A program made the translations under genes and the position numbers. The notes under the pieces were generated by a model. That model searched no databases. It worked only from the letters and a program-made list of their open reading frames with translations, and was not told the origin of the DNA. Below, piece by piece: positions 16,250 through 25,211 of a stretch of 64,000 nucleotides of DNA; position 1 is the first letter of the stretch, and each line of letters starts with the position of its first letter. Source of the stretch: Gammaproteobacteria bacterium (GTDB lineage: Bacteria; Pseudomonadota; Gammaproteobacteria; JAJPIJ01); contig JAJVIQ010000021.1 in NCBI GenBank assembly GCA_022071965.1, positions 243,728 through 307,727 on the forward strand, given 5' to 3'.

Positions 16250-18097
16250 ATGGCAATTCAACACGACGGTCCCTCGCGGACCAAGAACAAGAAGCTGCTC
16301 AAGTGGGTAGATGAGATGGCGGCGCTCTGCAGGCCGGCCAGGATCTACTGGTGCAATGGCTCGCAGGAGGAGTATGACCGCCTCTGCAACGAGTTGATCG
16401 CGGGCGGCACCTTCATCAAGCTCAATCCCGCCAGGCGCCCGAACAGCTATCTGGCCCGTTCTGCACCCAGCGACGTGGCACGCGTGGAGGATCGCACCTT
16501 CATCTGCAGCAAGAACAAGGACGAGGCCGGACCGACGAACAACTGGATGGATCCCGCCGAGATGCGCGGCATCCTCGGCAAGCTGTTCGACGGCTGCATG
16601 AAGGGCCGCACCATGTACGTGGTGCCCTTCAGCATGGGACCGATCGGCTCGCCGATCTCGCACATCGGTGTCGAGCTTTCCGACTCGCCGTACGTGGCGG
16701 TGAGCCAGCGCATCATGACCCGCATGGGTCAGGACGCGCTCGATGCCCTGGGTGCCGACGGCGATTTCGTGCCGTGCGTACACTCCGTGGGCGCGCCGCT
16801 CGAGCCGGGCCAGCAGGATGTTCCCTGGCCCTGCAACGAGATCAAGTACATCACCCATTTTCCCGAGACCCACGAGATCTGGTCGTACGGTTCCGGCTAT
16901 GGCGGCAACGCGCTGCTCGGCAAGAAGTGCTTCGCGCTGCGCATTGCCTCGGTGATGGGACGCGAGCAGGGCTGGCTCGCCGAGCACATGCTCATCCTCG
17001 GGGTGGAGTCGCCGCATGGCGAGAAGACCTACGTCGCGGCGGCGTTCCCGAGCGCCTGCGGCAAAACCAACTTCGCCATGCTGATCCCGCCGGTCGAGGG
17101 CTTCAAGGGCTGGAAGGTGACCACCATCGGCGACGATATCGCCTGGATCAAGCCGCATGCCGACGGCAAGTTCTATGCGATCAACCCGGAGGCAGGGTAC
17201 TTCGGTGTCGCGCCCGGCACCTCGATACACTCGAACCCGAACGCGATCCTGACCCTCAGGGAGAACTGCATCTTCACCAACTGCGCGCTCACCGACGATG
17301 GCGACGTGTGGTGGGAGGGCATGACCGACCAGCCGCCGGCGCACGCCATCGACTGGAAGGGCAAGGACTGGACTCCGGCCTCCGAGACGCCCGCCGCGCA
17401 TCCAAACGCCCGCTTCACGGCGCCGGCCGGTCAGTGCCCGTCGATCGACCCGAACTGGGAGAATCCCGCGGGCGTGCCGATCAGCGCGTTCGTCTTCGGC
17501 GGCCGCGTAAGCAAGAACTTTCCGCTGGTCTTCCAGAGCTACTCCTGGGAGCACGGCGTGTACCTCGCCGCCACCATGGGCTCGGAGGCGACCGCGGCGG
17601 CCGTCGGGCAGGCAGCGATGCGCCGCGATCCGATGGCGATGCTGCCGTTCTGCGGTTACAACATGGCCGACTACTGGGCGCACTGGCTGAAAATCGGCCG
17701 CAGCAGGGTTGCCGCGCCGCCTCTCATCTTCCGCGTCAACTGGTTCCGCAAGGACGAGAACGGCAAGTTCATCTGGCCGGGCTTCGGCGAGAACATGCGC
17801 GCCCTGATGTGGATCGTCGATCGCTGCCGAGGCCGCGCCGCCGCAGTCGAGAGTCCCATCGGCTGGCTGCCGCCGGCATCGGCGCTGAACTGGGAAGGTC
17901 TGAATTTCCCGATGGAAAAGTACTACGCGATCATGAACATCGACCGGGAGAAGGCGAAAGTCGAAGCCGAGGAGCAGAAGGAGTTCTTCGACAAGTTCGG
18001 CGATCGCATGCCGCGTGAGCTGCTGCTCGAGCGTGAATTGCTGCTGTCACGGCTGAATCGCTCGCCCGAAACCTGGGAGCTCAACAAGGCCGCATAG
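16250..18097 (+). CDS. pckG: Phosphoenolpyruvate carboxykinase (GTP)
   Basis: The 615-residue enzyme decarboxylates and phosphorylates oxaloacetate to PEP using GTP, connecting the TCA cycle to gluconeogenesis. Family motifs are complete: the P-loop [12 protein letters not shown] with the reactive Cys, [10 protein letters not shown] (metal-binding Asp), [21 protein letters not shown], and the guanine-binding [22 protein letters not shown]. Length is normal for the GTP type. It is followed by a strong terminator, so it is probably monocistronic. Confidence 0.97.
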   Translation: MAIQHDGPSRTKNKKLLKWVDEMAALCRPARIYWCNGSQEEYDRLCNELIAGGTFIKLNPARRPNSYLARSAPSDVARVEDRTFICSKNKDEAGPTNNWMDPAEMRGILGKLFDGCMKGRTMYVVPFSMGPIGSPISHIGVELSDSPYVAVSQRIMTRMGQDALDALGADGDFVPCVHSVGAPLEPGQQDVPWPCNEIKYITHFPETHEIWSYGSGYGGNALLGKKCFALRIASVMGREQGWLAEHMLILGVESPHGEKTYVAAAFPSACGKTNFAMLIPPVEGFKGWKVTTIGDDIAWIKPHADGKFYAINPEAGYFGVAPGTSIHSNPNAILTLRENCIFTNCALTDDGDVWWEGMTDQPPAHAIDWKGKDWTPASETPAAHPNARFTAPAGQCPSIDPNWENPAGVPISAFVFGGRVSKNFPLVFQSYSWEHGVYLAATMGSEATAAAVGQAAMRRDPMAMLPFCGYNMADYWAHWLKIGRSRVAAPPLIFRVNWFRKDENGKFIWPGFGENMRALMWIVDRCRGRAAAVESPIGWLPPASALNWEGLNFPMEKYYAIMNIDREKAKVEAEEQKEFFDKFGDRMPRELLLERELLLSRLNRSPETWELNKAA

Positions 18098-18137
18098 CCC
18101 GGGATCATCGGCTTCGGGTCGTTGCCCGGAACCGCGA

Positions 18138-18167
18138 GCCCCGGCGGGAAACCGCCGGGGCTTTTTT
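18138..18167 (+). terminator. Rho-independent terminator of pckG
   Basis: GCCCCGGCGG (18138-18147), a GAAA tetraloop and CCGCCGGGGC (18152-18161) form a perfect 10-bp stem followed by TTTTTT. It lies 40 bp after the pckG stop. Confidence 0.95.
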
Positions 18168-18666
18168 GTTGCACGGCCGGCGCGGCGGGGTATCGAGCAC
18201 TGTGACGGCCGGCAGGCCGGGGTGGAGCGGCATGGGTTTCGATACTCGGGCGACGCGACGATATGCTACGGCCACCGCATCCCGGGCGCGCTCGAGTCCC
18301 TGCAGACATTCGACCTGGCTGGTGTTCACCGATGCCGGCGCACAATGCCGGCGGACGGGAGCTGCGGCCCCGGCGCTTCCCCGGCGTCCTCCTTGAAGAC
18401 GACGAGGTAAGCGGCGCCGAGGCCACGCTCCGCCTCCTGGACCATGTGGACCTGCTCGCCATTCAATTCAACAGCGCAATCTTCCACCGCCGACCCATCG
18501 CAGCCTCCTCCCGGGCTTGAACCGTTCAGCCGGATCGCGCCGGGCGCTGGTGTCAGGATGATTGACGCTCCCGCGGATCTCCATCGTGGTGCCCGGGTTC
18601 CCGGGTGGCGAGTTGGCGTTGCGCGGCAGCCGCGGTCCACGAGCGCTCGGCAATCTCGGCGCGCCC
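18168..18666. other. Intergenic region, no gene recognised
   Basis: About 500 bp lie between two terminators. A minus-strand frame (18326-18640) gives a slightly protein-like stretch (NGEQVHMVQEAERGLGAAYL) but matches no family I know and lacks a ribosome binding site. It may be a relic or chance. Confidence 0.4.
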
Positions 18667-18667
18667 T

Positions 18668-18698
18668 GAAAAGAACGAGCCCCGCGAAGGGCGGGGCT
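18668..18698 (-). terminator. Rho-independent terminator of the phaA-phaB-phaR-phaB2 unit
   Basis: Read on the minus strand, AGCCCCGC (18698-18691), a 5-nt loop and GCGGGGCT (18685-18678) form an 8-bp GC stem, followed by CGTTCTTTT. It sits 35 bp beyond the stop of the last gene of the PHA unit. Confidence 0.8.
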
Positions 18699-18732
18699 GG
18701 CTCGAAGCGGGGACCACGGCCGGAAGCGCGAT

Positions 18733-19698
18733 CTACATCATGAAAAGCCCGCCGTTGATGGAGAGATCAGAGCCGGTGATGTAACCGCTTTCGTCCGATG
18801 CCAGAAAGGCCACGGCATGGGCGATCTCGGAGGGTTCCGCGAACCGTCCGACCGGGATCTTGGCGATGATGCCGTTGCGCACGTCTTCCGGCACCGCCAT
18901 GGCCATCTTGGTGTTCACGTAGCCGGGCGATACCGTGTTGACGGTGATGCCCTGATCGGCCAGCTCGCGCGCCAGCGAGCGCGTGAAACCGATCATGCCC
19001 GCCTTGGCGGCGGAATAGTTGGTCTGGCCGAACTGGCCCTTTTGACCGTTCACCGATGAGATGTTGATGACGCGGCCGAAATGCCGCGATGACATTCCGT
19101 CGATGAACTGCTTGGTCACGTTGAATACACTGTCGAGGTTGGTGTCGAGCACCGCGTGCCAATGCGCCTCGTCCATCTTGCGCAGGGTGTTGTCCTTGGT
19201 GATGCCGGCGCAGTTCACGAGGATGTCGGCGCCGCCGTACTTCTTCTCGATTTCCCTGGCCATGTGCTCGCAAGAAACGAAGTCGGTGACGTTGCACTCC
19301 ACGACGTCTATGTCGAGGCCCTCGGCCTTTCGATCCTTCTGCCATTGCTTCGCGAAATCGGCCTCCGGAGCGATGTAGGTCGACACCACCTGGCAGCCGT
19401 TCCTGGCGAGCTTGCGGCAGATCTCCGTGCCAATCCCGCCGCAGCCGCCGGTGACGACCGCCACACGCCGCGTGGTTTTTTTCACCGCCGATCGGGCCGG
19501 GGCGGATCGCATCGCCAGGGCCGGGTTGAACATGCGAGTGCCGCTGATGAGATTGGCCGTCAGGTCGTTGATGTGCTTGATTGTCGCGCCATCGATCACC
19601 TCCGCGGCAAATTCCGCCATCTGCATCATCGACTTGAATGCCGCCTCCATCGACTTCGTCCACTGCTCCATGATTTGCATCGGCAGGGGGTGGATCAT
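18733..19698 (-). CDS. phaB: Acetoacetyl-CoA reductase-like SDR with phasin-like N-terminal extension
   Basis: The product is 321 residues from ATG 19698; an ATG at 19740 overlapping phaR is also possible. Residues from about 75 are a full PhaB-type short-chain dehydrogenase: TGGCGGIGTEIC (NADPH loop), NCAGITKDNTLRKM, ISSVNGQKGQFGQTNYSAAKAG (Ser, Tyr and Lys of the catalytic set), SPGYVNTKM. Ahead of it is an extra helix-rich segment of about 70 residues (MEQWTKSMEAAFKSMMQMAE, then a region ending GTRMFNPALAM) resembling phasins that coat PHA granules. PhaB normally has about 246 residues, so this looks like a granule-targeted reductase. The C-terminus ends GGLFMM, as in the neighbouring paralogue (GGQHMM). 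Confidence 0.85.
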   Translation of the reverse strand: MIHPLPMQIMEQWTKSMEAAFKSMMQMAEFAAEVIDGATIKHINDLTANLISGTRMFNPALAMRSAPARSAVKKTTRRVAVVTGGCGGIGTEICRKLARNGCQVVSTYIAPEADFAKQWQKDRKAEGLDIDVVECNVTDFVSCEHMAREIEKKYGGADILVNCAGITKDNTLRKMDEAHWHAVLDTNLDSVFNVTKQFIDGMSSRHFGRVINISSVNGQKGQFGQTNYSAAKAGMIGFTRSLARELADQGITVNTVSPGYVNTKMAMAVPEDVRNGIIAKIPVGRFAEPSEIAHAVAFLASDESGYITGSDLSINGGLFMM

Positions 19699-19714
19699 GG
19701 GGAACAACTCCGCC

Positions 19715-20233
19715 TTACTTGTCGGACTGCTCGGCATCATCAGGCTCCTGTTGCGTATCGTCGGTCGGCGAGGCCGGCTTCTTGCTCATTCCGGTCGCCT
19801 TGAAGAACTCGTTCTGCATGCGCCGCCACAACTCCATGTTGCGCTCCGTCATCTCCTGCATCGCACCCAGGGGATTGCCGGCGACTGCGCGCGTCATCTG
19901 CTGCTGGAAGGCCTGCTGCTGTTCGGCGAGCATTCCCAGGCTCTGCTGGATGAAATTGGACGCGGCTCCCTGCATGGACTTGCCATAGAAACCAATCAGC
20001 TGCTGCAGCATGTCCGTGGAAAACACCGGCGAGCCCGCCTCCTCCTGTTCAATGATGATCTGCAGAAGGATGTTGCGGGTGATGTCCTCACCTGTCTGCT
20101 TGTCCGTCACCAGGAAAGGCACGCCCTCGAGGACGAGCTTCTTTACGTCGTCGAGGGTGATGTACTTGCTTTCCGTCGTGTCGTAGAGGCGGCGGTTCGG
20201 ATACTTTTTGATAACGCGCTTTTCAATCGTCAT
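19715..20233 (-). CDS. phaR: Polyhydroxyalkanoate synthesis repressor PhaR
   Basis: The 172-residue product starts at ATG 20233 (MTIEKRVIKKYPNRRLYDTT). The N-terminal PHB accumulation regulatory DNA-binding domain (KYPNRRLYDTTESKYITLDD, then a segment ending KLVLEGVPFLVTDK) and the PHB-binding region (FSTDMLQQLIGFYGKSMQ, Gln-rich EQQQAFQQQM helix) are both clear. PhaR senses free PHA granules and represses phasin and PHA genes when no polymer is available. The gene sits between two phaB paralogues. Candidate operators are at 10838-10848 and 22294-22313. Confidence 0.95.
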   Translation of the reverse strand: MTIEKRVIKKYPNRRLYDTTESKYITLDDVKKLVLEGVPFLVTDKQTGEDITRNILLQIIIEQEEAGSPVFSTDMLQQLIGFYGKSMQGAASNFIQQSLGMLAEQQQAFQQQMTRAVAGNPLGAMQEMTERNMELWRRMQNEFFKATGMSKKPASPTDDTQQEPDDAEQSDK

Positions 20234-20260
20234 GGGTTTCGATCCCTGGCATCTCAAACG

Positions 20261-21004
20261 CTACATCATATGCTGTCCACCGTTGGCGGCAATATCCGCC
20301 CCAGTGATGAAGCCGGCCTCGGGCGCGGCGAGGAAGTCGACCACGAAGGCCACGTCCTCGACGGTACCGAGGCGGCCGACCGGGATCTGGGCGATGATCT
20401 GCTTGCGGATATCCTCGGGCACGGCCATGACCATCTCGGTGGCGATGTAGCCGGGCGACAGCGTGTTGACCGTCACTCCCTTGCGCGCCACTTCCTGTGC
20501 AAGAGCCATCGTGAAACCGTGCATGCCGGCCTTGGCGGCCGAATAGTTGCACTGGCCGATCTGGCCCTTCTGCCCGTTTATCGACGAGATGTTGATGATA
20601 CGGCCGAAACCGCGATCGGTCATCCCCTGCACGACCTGACGGCTCATGTTGAATACGCTGTCGAGATTGGTGTTCAGCACCGTGTTCCACTGCTCCCAGG
20701 TCATCTTGCGCAGCGTCGTATCCATGGTGATGCCGGCATTGTTGACGAGGATGTCGACCGGCCCGAGCTCCTTCTCGACGGCAGCAACGAAATCCTTGCA
20801 GGCATTGAAGTCGGTCACGTCGCACTTGTGGGCGAAGAAGGACTGACCCTTGTTTTGCTCCTGCCAGTGCTTGAGCTTTTGATCGCTGCGGTAGTTGGTG
20901 GCGACCCTGGCGCCGGAATCGGAAAGCTGTCTGCAAATGGCCGTGCCGATGGCTCCTGTGCCCCCCGTTACGATGGCCACTTTATCTTTCAAACTGGTTT
21001 TCAT
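20261..21004 (-). CDS. phaB: Acetoacetyl-CoA reductase PhaB
   Basis: The 247-residue NADPH-dependent short-chain dehydrogenase reduces acetoacetyl-CoA to (R)-3-hydroxybutyryl-CoA, the PHA precursor. Motifs are TGGTGAIGTAIC, NNAGITMDTTLRKMTWEQW, the catalytic ISSINGQKGQIGQCNYSAAKAG, and SPGYIATEMVMAVPEDIRKQ. Length is standard. It lies 27 bp after phaA and 27 bp before phaR on the minus strand and is the canonical copy compared with the extended paralogue two genes downstream. Confidence 0.95.
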   Translation of the reverse strand: MKTSLKDKVAIVTGGTGAIGTAICRQLSDSGARVATNYRSDQKLKHWQEQNKGQSFFAHKCDVTDFNACKDFVAAVEKELGPVDILVNNAGITMDTTLRKMTWEQWNTVLNTNLDSVFNMSRQVVQGMTDRGFGRIINISSINGQKGQIGQCNYSAAKAGMHGFTMALAQEVARKGVTVNTLSPGYIATEMVMAVPEDIRKQIIAQIPVGRLGTVEDVAFVVDFLAAPEAGFITGADIAANGGQHMM

Positions 21005-21031
21005 TTCTGGATCCTCGGGGTCTTGTCGTTG

Positions 21032-22210
21032 TTATCGTTCCACGGCCAACGCTACACCCTGGCCGCCGCCTATGCACAGCGTCGCGAGGCCCTTGTGCGC
21101 ATTGCGTCGCTTCATCTCGTGCAGGAGTGTGACGAGCACACGGCAGCCCGAGGCCCCGATGGGATGACCGAGCGCGATGGCGCCGCCGTTGACGTTCACC
21201 TTGCTGGTGTCCCAGCCGAGATCGTGATCGACGGACATGGCCTGGGCCGCGAATGCCTCGTTGGCCTCGATGAGGTCGAGATCCCCGATCTTCCACGTGG
21301 CCTTCTCCAGGCAGCGACGGGTGGCGGGTATCGGGCCGGTGCCCATGATCTTGGGGTCGACGCCAGCGCTCGCGTAAGCGACGATCCGAGCAAGGGGAGT
21401 CAGGCCAAGTTCCTTCGCCTTGCGCTCGCTCATCACGATGCACATGGCGGCGCCATCATTGATTCCGGAGGCATTGCCGGCTGTGACGGAGCCTTCCTTG
21501 TCGAAGGCGGGTTTCAGCTTGCCCAGGGACTCCGGCGTCGTGCCGGCACGGGGGTATTCGTCCTTGCTGAAGACCAGGGGGTCGCCCTTGCGCTGGGGGA
21601 TCTCCACGGGAATGATCTCCTCGTCGAACCTGCCCGCCTTCTGGGCGGCCTCGGTCTTCTGCTGCGAGGCGGCGGCGAAGCGGTCCTGGGCCTCGCGGGT
21701 GAATTTGTACTTCTTGACGATGTTCTCGGCGGTGACGCCCATGTGGCAGCTGTTGAAGACGTCGGTCAGACCCTCGTTGATCATGTGATCCTTCATCACC
21801 CAGTCGCCCATCTTGTTGCCGACGCGGGACTTGGGCAGGATGTGGGGAGACGTCGACATGCTCTCCTGGCCGCCGGCGACGATGATCTCCGCATCCCCGG
21901 CACGGATCGCCTGCGCCGCCAGTGCAACGGCCTTGAGTCCGGAGCCGCAAACCTTGTTGACGGTCATGGCCGGTACGGTGTCGGGCAGGCCGGCGTAGAT
22001 GGCGGCCTGACGGGCGGGGTTCATGCCCACGCCGGCGGTCAGCACGTGGCCGATGATGACCTCATCAACCTGATCCGGCTTGATGCCTGCCTTCGCGAGC
22101 AGACCGGCAATGACCTTGGCCCCGAGCTGCGCCGCCGGGATTTCCGAAAGGGTGCCGCCGAAACTGCCGATAGCGGTGCGACCCGCTGCAACGATTACCG
22201 CGTTTTCCAT
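21032..22210 (-). CDS. phaA: Acetyl-CoA C-acetyltransferase (beta-ketothiolase)
   Basis: The 392-residue thiolase condenses two acetyl-CoA to acetoacetyl-CoA. It contains the N-terminal active-site Cys in [18 protein letters not shown], the NEAFAAQAM motif, [17 protein letters not shown] with the catalytic His, and the second Cys in [14 protein letters not shown]. It is the first gene of the phaA-phaB-phaR-phaB2 unit. A TTTTTTGCACTGCACAAAAA palindrome-like element lies 84-103 bp upstream of its start and probably controls the unit. Confidence 0.96.
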   Translation of the reverse strand: MENAVIVAAGRTAIGSFGGTLSEIPAAQLGAKVIAGLLAKAGIKPDQVDEVIIGHVLTAGVGMNPARQAAIYAGLPDTVPAMTVNKVCGSGLKAVALAAQAIRAGDAEIIVAGGQESMSTSPHILPKSRVGNKMGDWVMKDHMINEGLTDVFNSCHMGVTAENIVKKYKFTREAQDRFAAASQQKTEAAQKAGRFDEEIIPVEIPQRKGDPLVFSKDEYPRAGTTPESLGKLKPAFDKEGSVTAGNASGINDGAAMCIVMSERKAKELGLTPLARIVAYASAGVDPKIMGTGPIPATRRCLEKATWKIGDLDLIEANEAFAAQAMSVDHDLGWDTSKVNVNGGAIALGHPIGASGCRVLVTLLHEMKRRNAHKGLATLCIGGGQGVALAVER

Positions 22211-22293
22211 GAGATTTCCTCCACTGGGAGCGTTTGGAAGGAAAGCCGGCCCGTGCGTATGTCTCGCGCGTCGGGAGACTTGCCATCAAGGTA

Positions 22294-22313
22294 TTTTTTG
22301 CACTGCACAAAAA
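22294..22313. promoter_or_regulatory. Putative PhaR operator upstream of phaA
   Basis: TTTTTTGCACTGCACAAAAA lies 84-103 bp upstream of the phaA start. The TGCAcTGCA core is flanked by T- and A-runs, giving overall dyad symmetry with a one-base slip. The core TTGCACTGCA is shared with the site before phaEC. It is the most distinctive element in the 350-bp gap 22211-22557. That gap also holds TATCCC-CAAC-GGGATA near 22435-22450 and otherwise no gene. Confidence 0.55.
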
Positions 22314-22557
22314 CGCACGCGCATCCTAGCAAACCTGCGTTCGGCCGCCAAGCAATTCTCATGGCGGCGGCGCCCGTCTGACCCCTGAACGAGGGCAACA
22401 CGCACAGCATATCGCCTGGGCAGCCGGTGAACATTATCCCCAACGGGATAGGCAGCGGCTTGAATATCGTCAGTCCGGCACCTGGTGGGTCCGTACCGAC
22501 CGGCCCCGGACGAGGAAGCGGGGCGGCGCCTGGAGAGCCCGGACCCAGGCTGGAGGC

Positions 22558-23973
22558 TCAGAAGTGAATGGCGCGCTGGGACACCGCCAGCGCGGCCTCG
22601 TGCATCGCCTCGGCCAGCGTCGGGTGGGCATGAACGGTCAGGGCGAGGTCCTCGCTGCTGGCGTCGAAGGCCATCGCCAGCGTGGCCTCGGCGATGAGCT
22701 CGGAGGCGTTGGCGCCAAGTATGTGAACGCCGAGCAGCCGGTCCGTGGCGGCATCGGCGATCATCTTGACCATGCCGCTGGTCTCGCCCATGCCCTTGGC
22801 GCGGCCGTTGGCCATGAACGGGAACTGCCCGATGCGGACGTCGCGGCCCTCGGCCCGGAGCTCCGCCTCGTTCTTCCCCACCCAGGCGATCTCGGGCCAC
22901 GTGTACATCACCCAGGGTACGTGGTTGAAGTCGACGTGAGGCCTCTGGCCGGCGATGCGCTCGGCCACCGCCACGCCTTCCTCGCTGGCCTTGTGCGCCA
23001 GCATCGGGCCGCGCACGACGTCGCCGACGGCGTAGATGTGCGCCTGCGCCGTGCGGCAATCGCTATCGACGACGATGAAGCCGCGCGGATCGAGTTGGAC
23101 ACCCGCGGCCTCGACGTTCAGCCCCTGCGTATTCGGCTTGCGGCCGACCGCGACGATGAGCCTGTCGAACTGCAACTCCTGGCTCGCCCCCTGCCATTCG
23201 AAGCCGACGGCGACCCCCTCGGCGCCCTGGCGGGTGCCCGTCACCCTGGCGCCGAGCCTGATGTCGAGTCCCTGTTTGGTGAGCAGCTTGAACGCCTCCT
23301 CCGCAATCGTTCTGTCCACCGGTGCGAGGAACGTGTCGAGGGCCTCCAATACCGTCACCTGCGCGCCGAGGCGGCGCCACACGCTTCCGAGTTCCAGCCC
23401 GATGACTCCGGCACCTATTACCCCGAGGCGCGCCGGAACCGCGTCGAAGCAAAGCGCGCCGGTCGAGTCGACGATACGCCGATCGTCCACCGGAGCGGAC
23501 GCGATCTTGGCGGGCACGGAGCCGGTCGCGATGATGAACCTGCCGGCGCTGACCCGCTGCGAGGCGCCGCCGGCCGAGACGACCTCGACCTCGGAGGAAT
23601 CGACGAAACGGGCGTGGCCCGCCAGGGTATCGACCTTGTTCTTCTTCAGCAGCGACGCCACGCCCAGCGTCAAGGTCTGCACGACCTTGTCCTTGCGTTT
23701 CATCATCGTCGCCACGTCGATGCTCGCGCCGGACACCTTGATGCCATGTTCCGCGACGTGCCTGGTGAGGTGTTCGTAATAGTGCGAGGAGTCCAGCAGC
23801 GCCTTGGAGGGTATGCACCCGACGTTCAGGCAGGTTCCGCCGAGCGTAGGCTTGCCGCCGGCGGTAACCATGCTGTCGATACAGGCGGTCTTCAGACCGA
23901 GTTGAGCGCAGCGGATGGCGGCGACATACCCGCCTGGCCCCGCGCCGATGACGAGGACATCGTATTGGCTCAT
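22558..23973 (-). CDS. lpdA: Dihydrolipoyl dehydrogenase (E3)
   Basis: The 471-residue flavoprotein reoxidises dihydrolipoamide with NAD+. The FAD-binding GAGPGGYVAAIRCAQLG is at the N-terminus, the redox disulfide GGTCLNVGCIPSKALL contains Cys48/Cys53, and the NAD domain holds GAGVIGLELGSVW. The C-terminal HAHPTLAEAMHEAAL carries the catalytic His-Glu pair. It is the third gene of sucA-sucB-lpd on the minus strand, starting 11 bp after sucB, so it is the E3 of the 2-oxoglutarate dehydrogenase complex. Confidence 0.96.
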   Translation of the reverse strand: MSQYDVLVIGAGPGGYVAAIRCAQLGLKTACIDSMVTAGGKPTLGGTCLNVGCIPSKALLDSSHYYEHLTRHVAEHGIKVSGASIDVATMMKRKDKVVQTLTLGVASLLKKNKVDTLAGHARFVDSSEVEVVSAGGASQRVSAGRFIIATGSVPAKIASAPVDDRRIVDSTGALCFDAVPARLGVIGAGVIGLELGSVWRRLGAQVTVLEALDTFLAPVDRTIAEEAFKLLTKQGLDIRLGARVTGTRQGAEGVAVGFEWQGASQELQFDRLIVAVGRKPNTQGLNVEAAGVQLDPRGFIVVDSDCRTAQAHIYAVGDVVRGPMLAHKASEEGVAVAERIAGQRPHVDFNHVPWVMYTWPEIAWVGKNEAELRAEGRDVRIGQFPFMANGRAKGMGETSGMVKMIADAATDRLLGVHILGANASELIAEATLAMAFDASSEDLALTVHAHPTLAEAMHEAALAVSQRAIHF

Positions 23974-23984
23974 GGTGGTTGTTC

Positions 23985-25193
23985 TTATATCTGCAACAGA
24001 ATGCGCGCCGGGTCTTCCAGCAGCTCCTTGACGTGCACGAGGAATTGTACCGCCTCGCGGCCGTCGATGATTCGATGATCGTAGGACAATGCGACGTACA
24101 TCATCGGCCGGATCACGACCTGTCCGTGCTCGGCGATCGGCCGCTCCTGCGTCTTGTGCATGCCCAGTATGGCGCTCTGCGGCGGGTTGATGATCGGCGT
24201 GGACATGAGCGAACCGAACACTCCGCCGTTGGTGATGGTGAAGGTGCCGCCGCTCAGTTCCTCGATGCTCAGCGTGTTGGCACGGGCCTTCTCGGAGAGA
24301 CCACGGACCTGCCTCTCCACCTCGGCGAGACTCAGGTGCTCGACGTCACGAAGGACGGGCACGACCAGACCGCGCGGGGCACTGACCGCCACACCGATGT
24401 CGAAGTAGTTGTGATACAGGATGTCGTCGCCGTCGACGGAGGCGTTGACGACGGGAAACTTCTTCAGTGCCTCCATCGCCGCCTTGAGGAAGAAACCCAT
24501 GAATCCGAGCTTGACACCGTGCGTCCTCTCGAACGCATCGCGGTAACGCTCCCGCAGGCTCATCACCGGCTGCATGTTGATGTCGTTGAACGTGGTGAGG
24601 ATGGCGTTGTCCCGCTGGGCGGCCAGCAGGCGCTCCGCGGCACGCCTGCGCAGGCGGCTCATGGGCACACGTTGCTCGCTGCGCGCCGGCGCGGACTGCG
24701 GTTCGCCGACCATCGGCGGCAGTATCTGAGAGCTCTCCCCGTTGGTGAGCGTGAGCGATGAGGCGGCGGGAGCGTGCTTGAGATATTCCACCACGTCGGC
24801 CTTCGTGACCCGTCCTTCGCGACCCGTGGGCAGCCGGGTGGCATCGACTGCATGTTCGGCCGCAAGCTTTCGCACCGCCGGACTGAGCTTGGGCTCGGCG
24901 GCTTCGCGCCGCGGCGCGGGCTCGGCGGCAACCGGCGCAGACGCCGTAGCGGCGGCCTCGGTGTCGATGACCGCGAGGATCTCATTGCTGATCGCGGATT
25001 CACCGCTCTTCTTGCGGACCTCCTTCAGCACTCCGTCCTCCGGCGCCGCGAGCTCCAGCGTCACCTTGTCAGTTTCGAGATCGATGAGGCGATCGCCGCG
25101 GAGCACGCGCTCGCCCGGCTGCTTCTGCCATTCCATGAGCGTGGCATCGGCCACGGATTCAGCCAGGACCGGTACTTTCACTTCTACGAGCAC
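23985..25193 (-). CDS. sucB: Dihydrolipoyllysine-residue succinyltransferase (E2 of 2-oxoglutarate dehydrogenase)
   Basis: The product is 402 residues. One lipoyl domain (residues 1-76) has the lipoylated Lys43 in [11 protein letters not shown]. An Ala/Pro-rich linker follows, then the peripheral subunit-binding domain ([20 protein letters not shown], about 103-140), then the catalytic domain ending in [17 protein letters not shown] with the active-site His and Asp. Position between sucA and lpd confirms the succinyl- rather than acetyl-transfer role. Confidence 0.96.
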   Translation of the reverse strand: MLVEVKVPVLAESVADATLMEWQKQPGERVLRGDRLIDLETDKVTLELAAPEDGVLKEVRKKSGESAISNEILAVIDTEAAATASAPVAAEPAPRREAAEPKLSPAVRKLAAEHAVDATRLPTGREGRVTKADVVEYLKHAPAASSLTLTNGESSQILPPMVGEPQSAPARSEQRVPMSRLRRRAAERLLAAQRDNAILTTFNDINMQPVMSLRERYRDAFERTHGVKLGFMGFFLKAAMEALKKFPVVNASVDGDDILYHNYFDIGVAVSAPRGLVVPVLRDVEHLSLAEVERQVRGLSEKARANTLSIEELSGGTFTITNGGVFGSLMSTPIINPPQSAILGMHKTQERPIAEHGQVVIRPMMYVALSYDHRIIDGREAVQFLVHVKELLEDPARILLQI

Positions 25194-25211
25194 GGCAGTT
25201 CTCCTTGCGCC

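Noticed and set aside
18326..18640. Possible small minus-strand gene (NGEQVHMVQEAERGLGAAYL)
   Set aside because: It sits between two terminators, lacks a ribosome binding site, and both ends are Arg/Pro-rich; no recognised family. Kept only as a possible relic.
19412..22381. Nearly 1000-codon plus-strand open frame across the PHA genes
   Set aside because: It is antisense to phaB2, phaR, phaB and phaA, which have complete catalytic motifs, normal lengths and operon spacing. High GC makes such antisense frames common.
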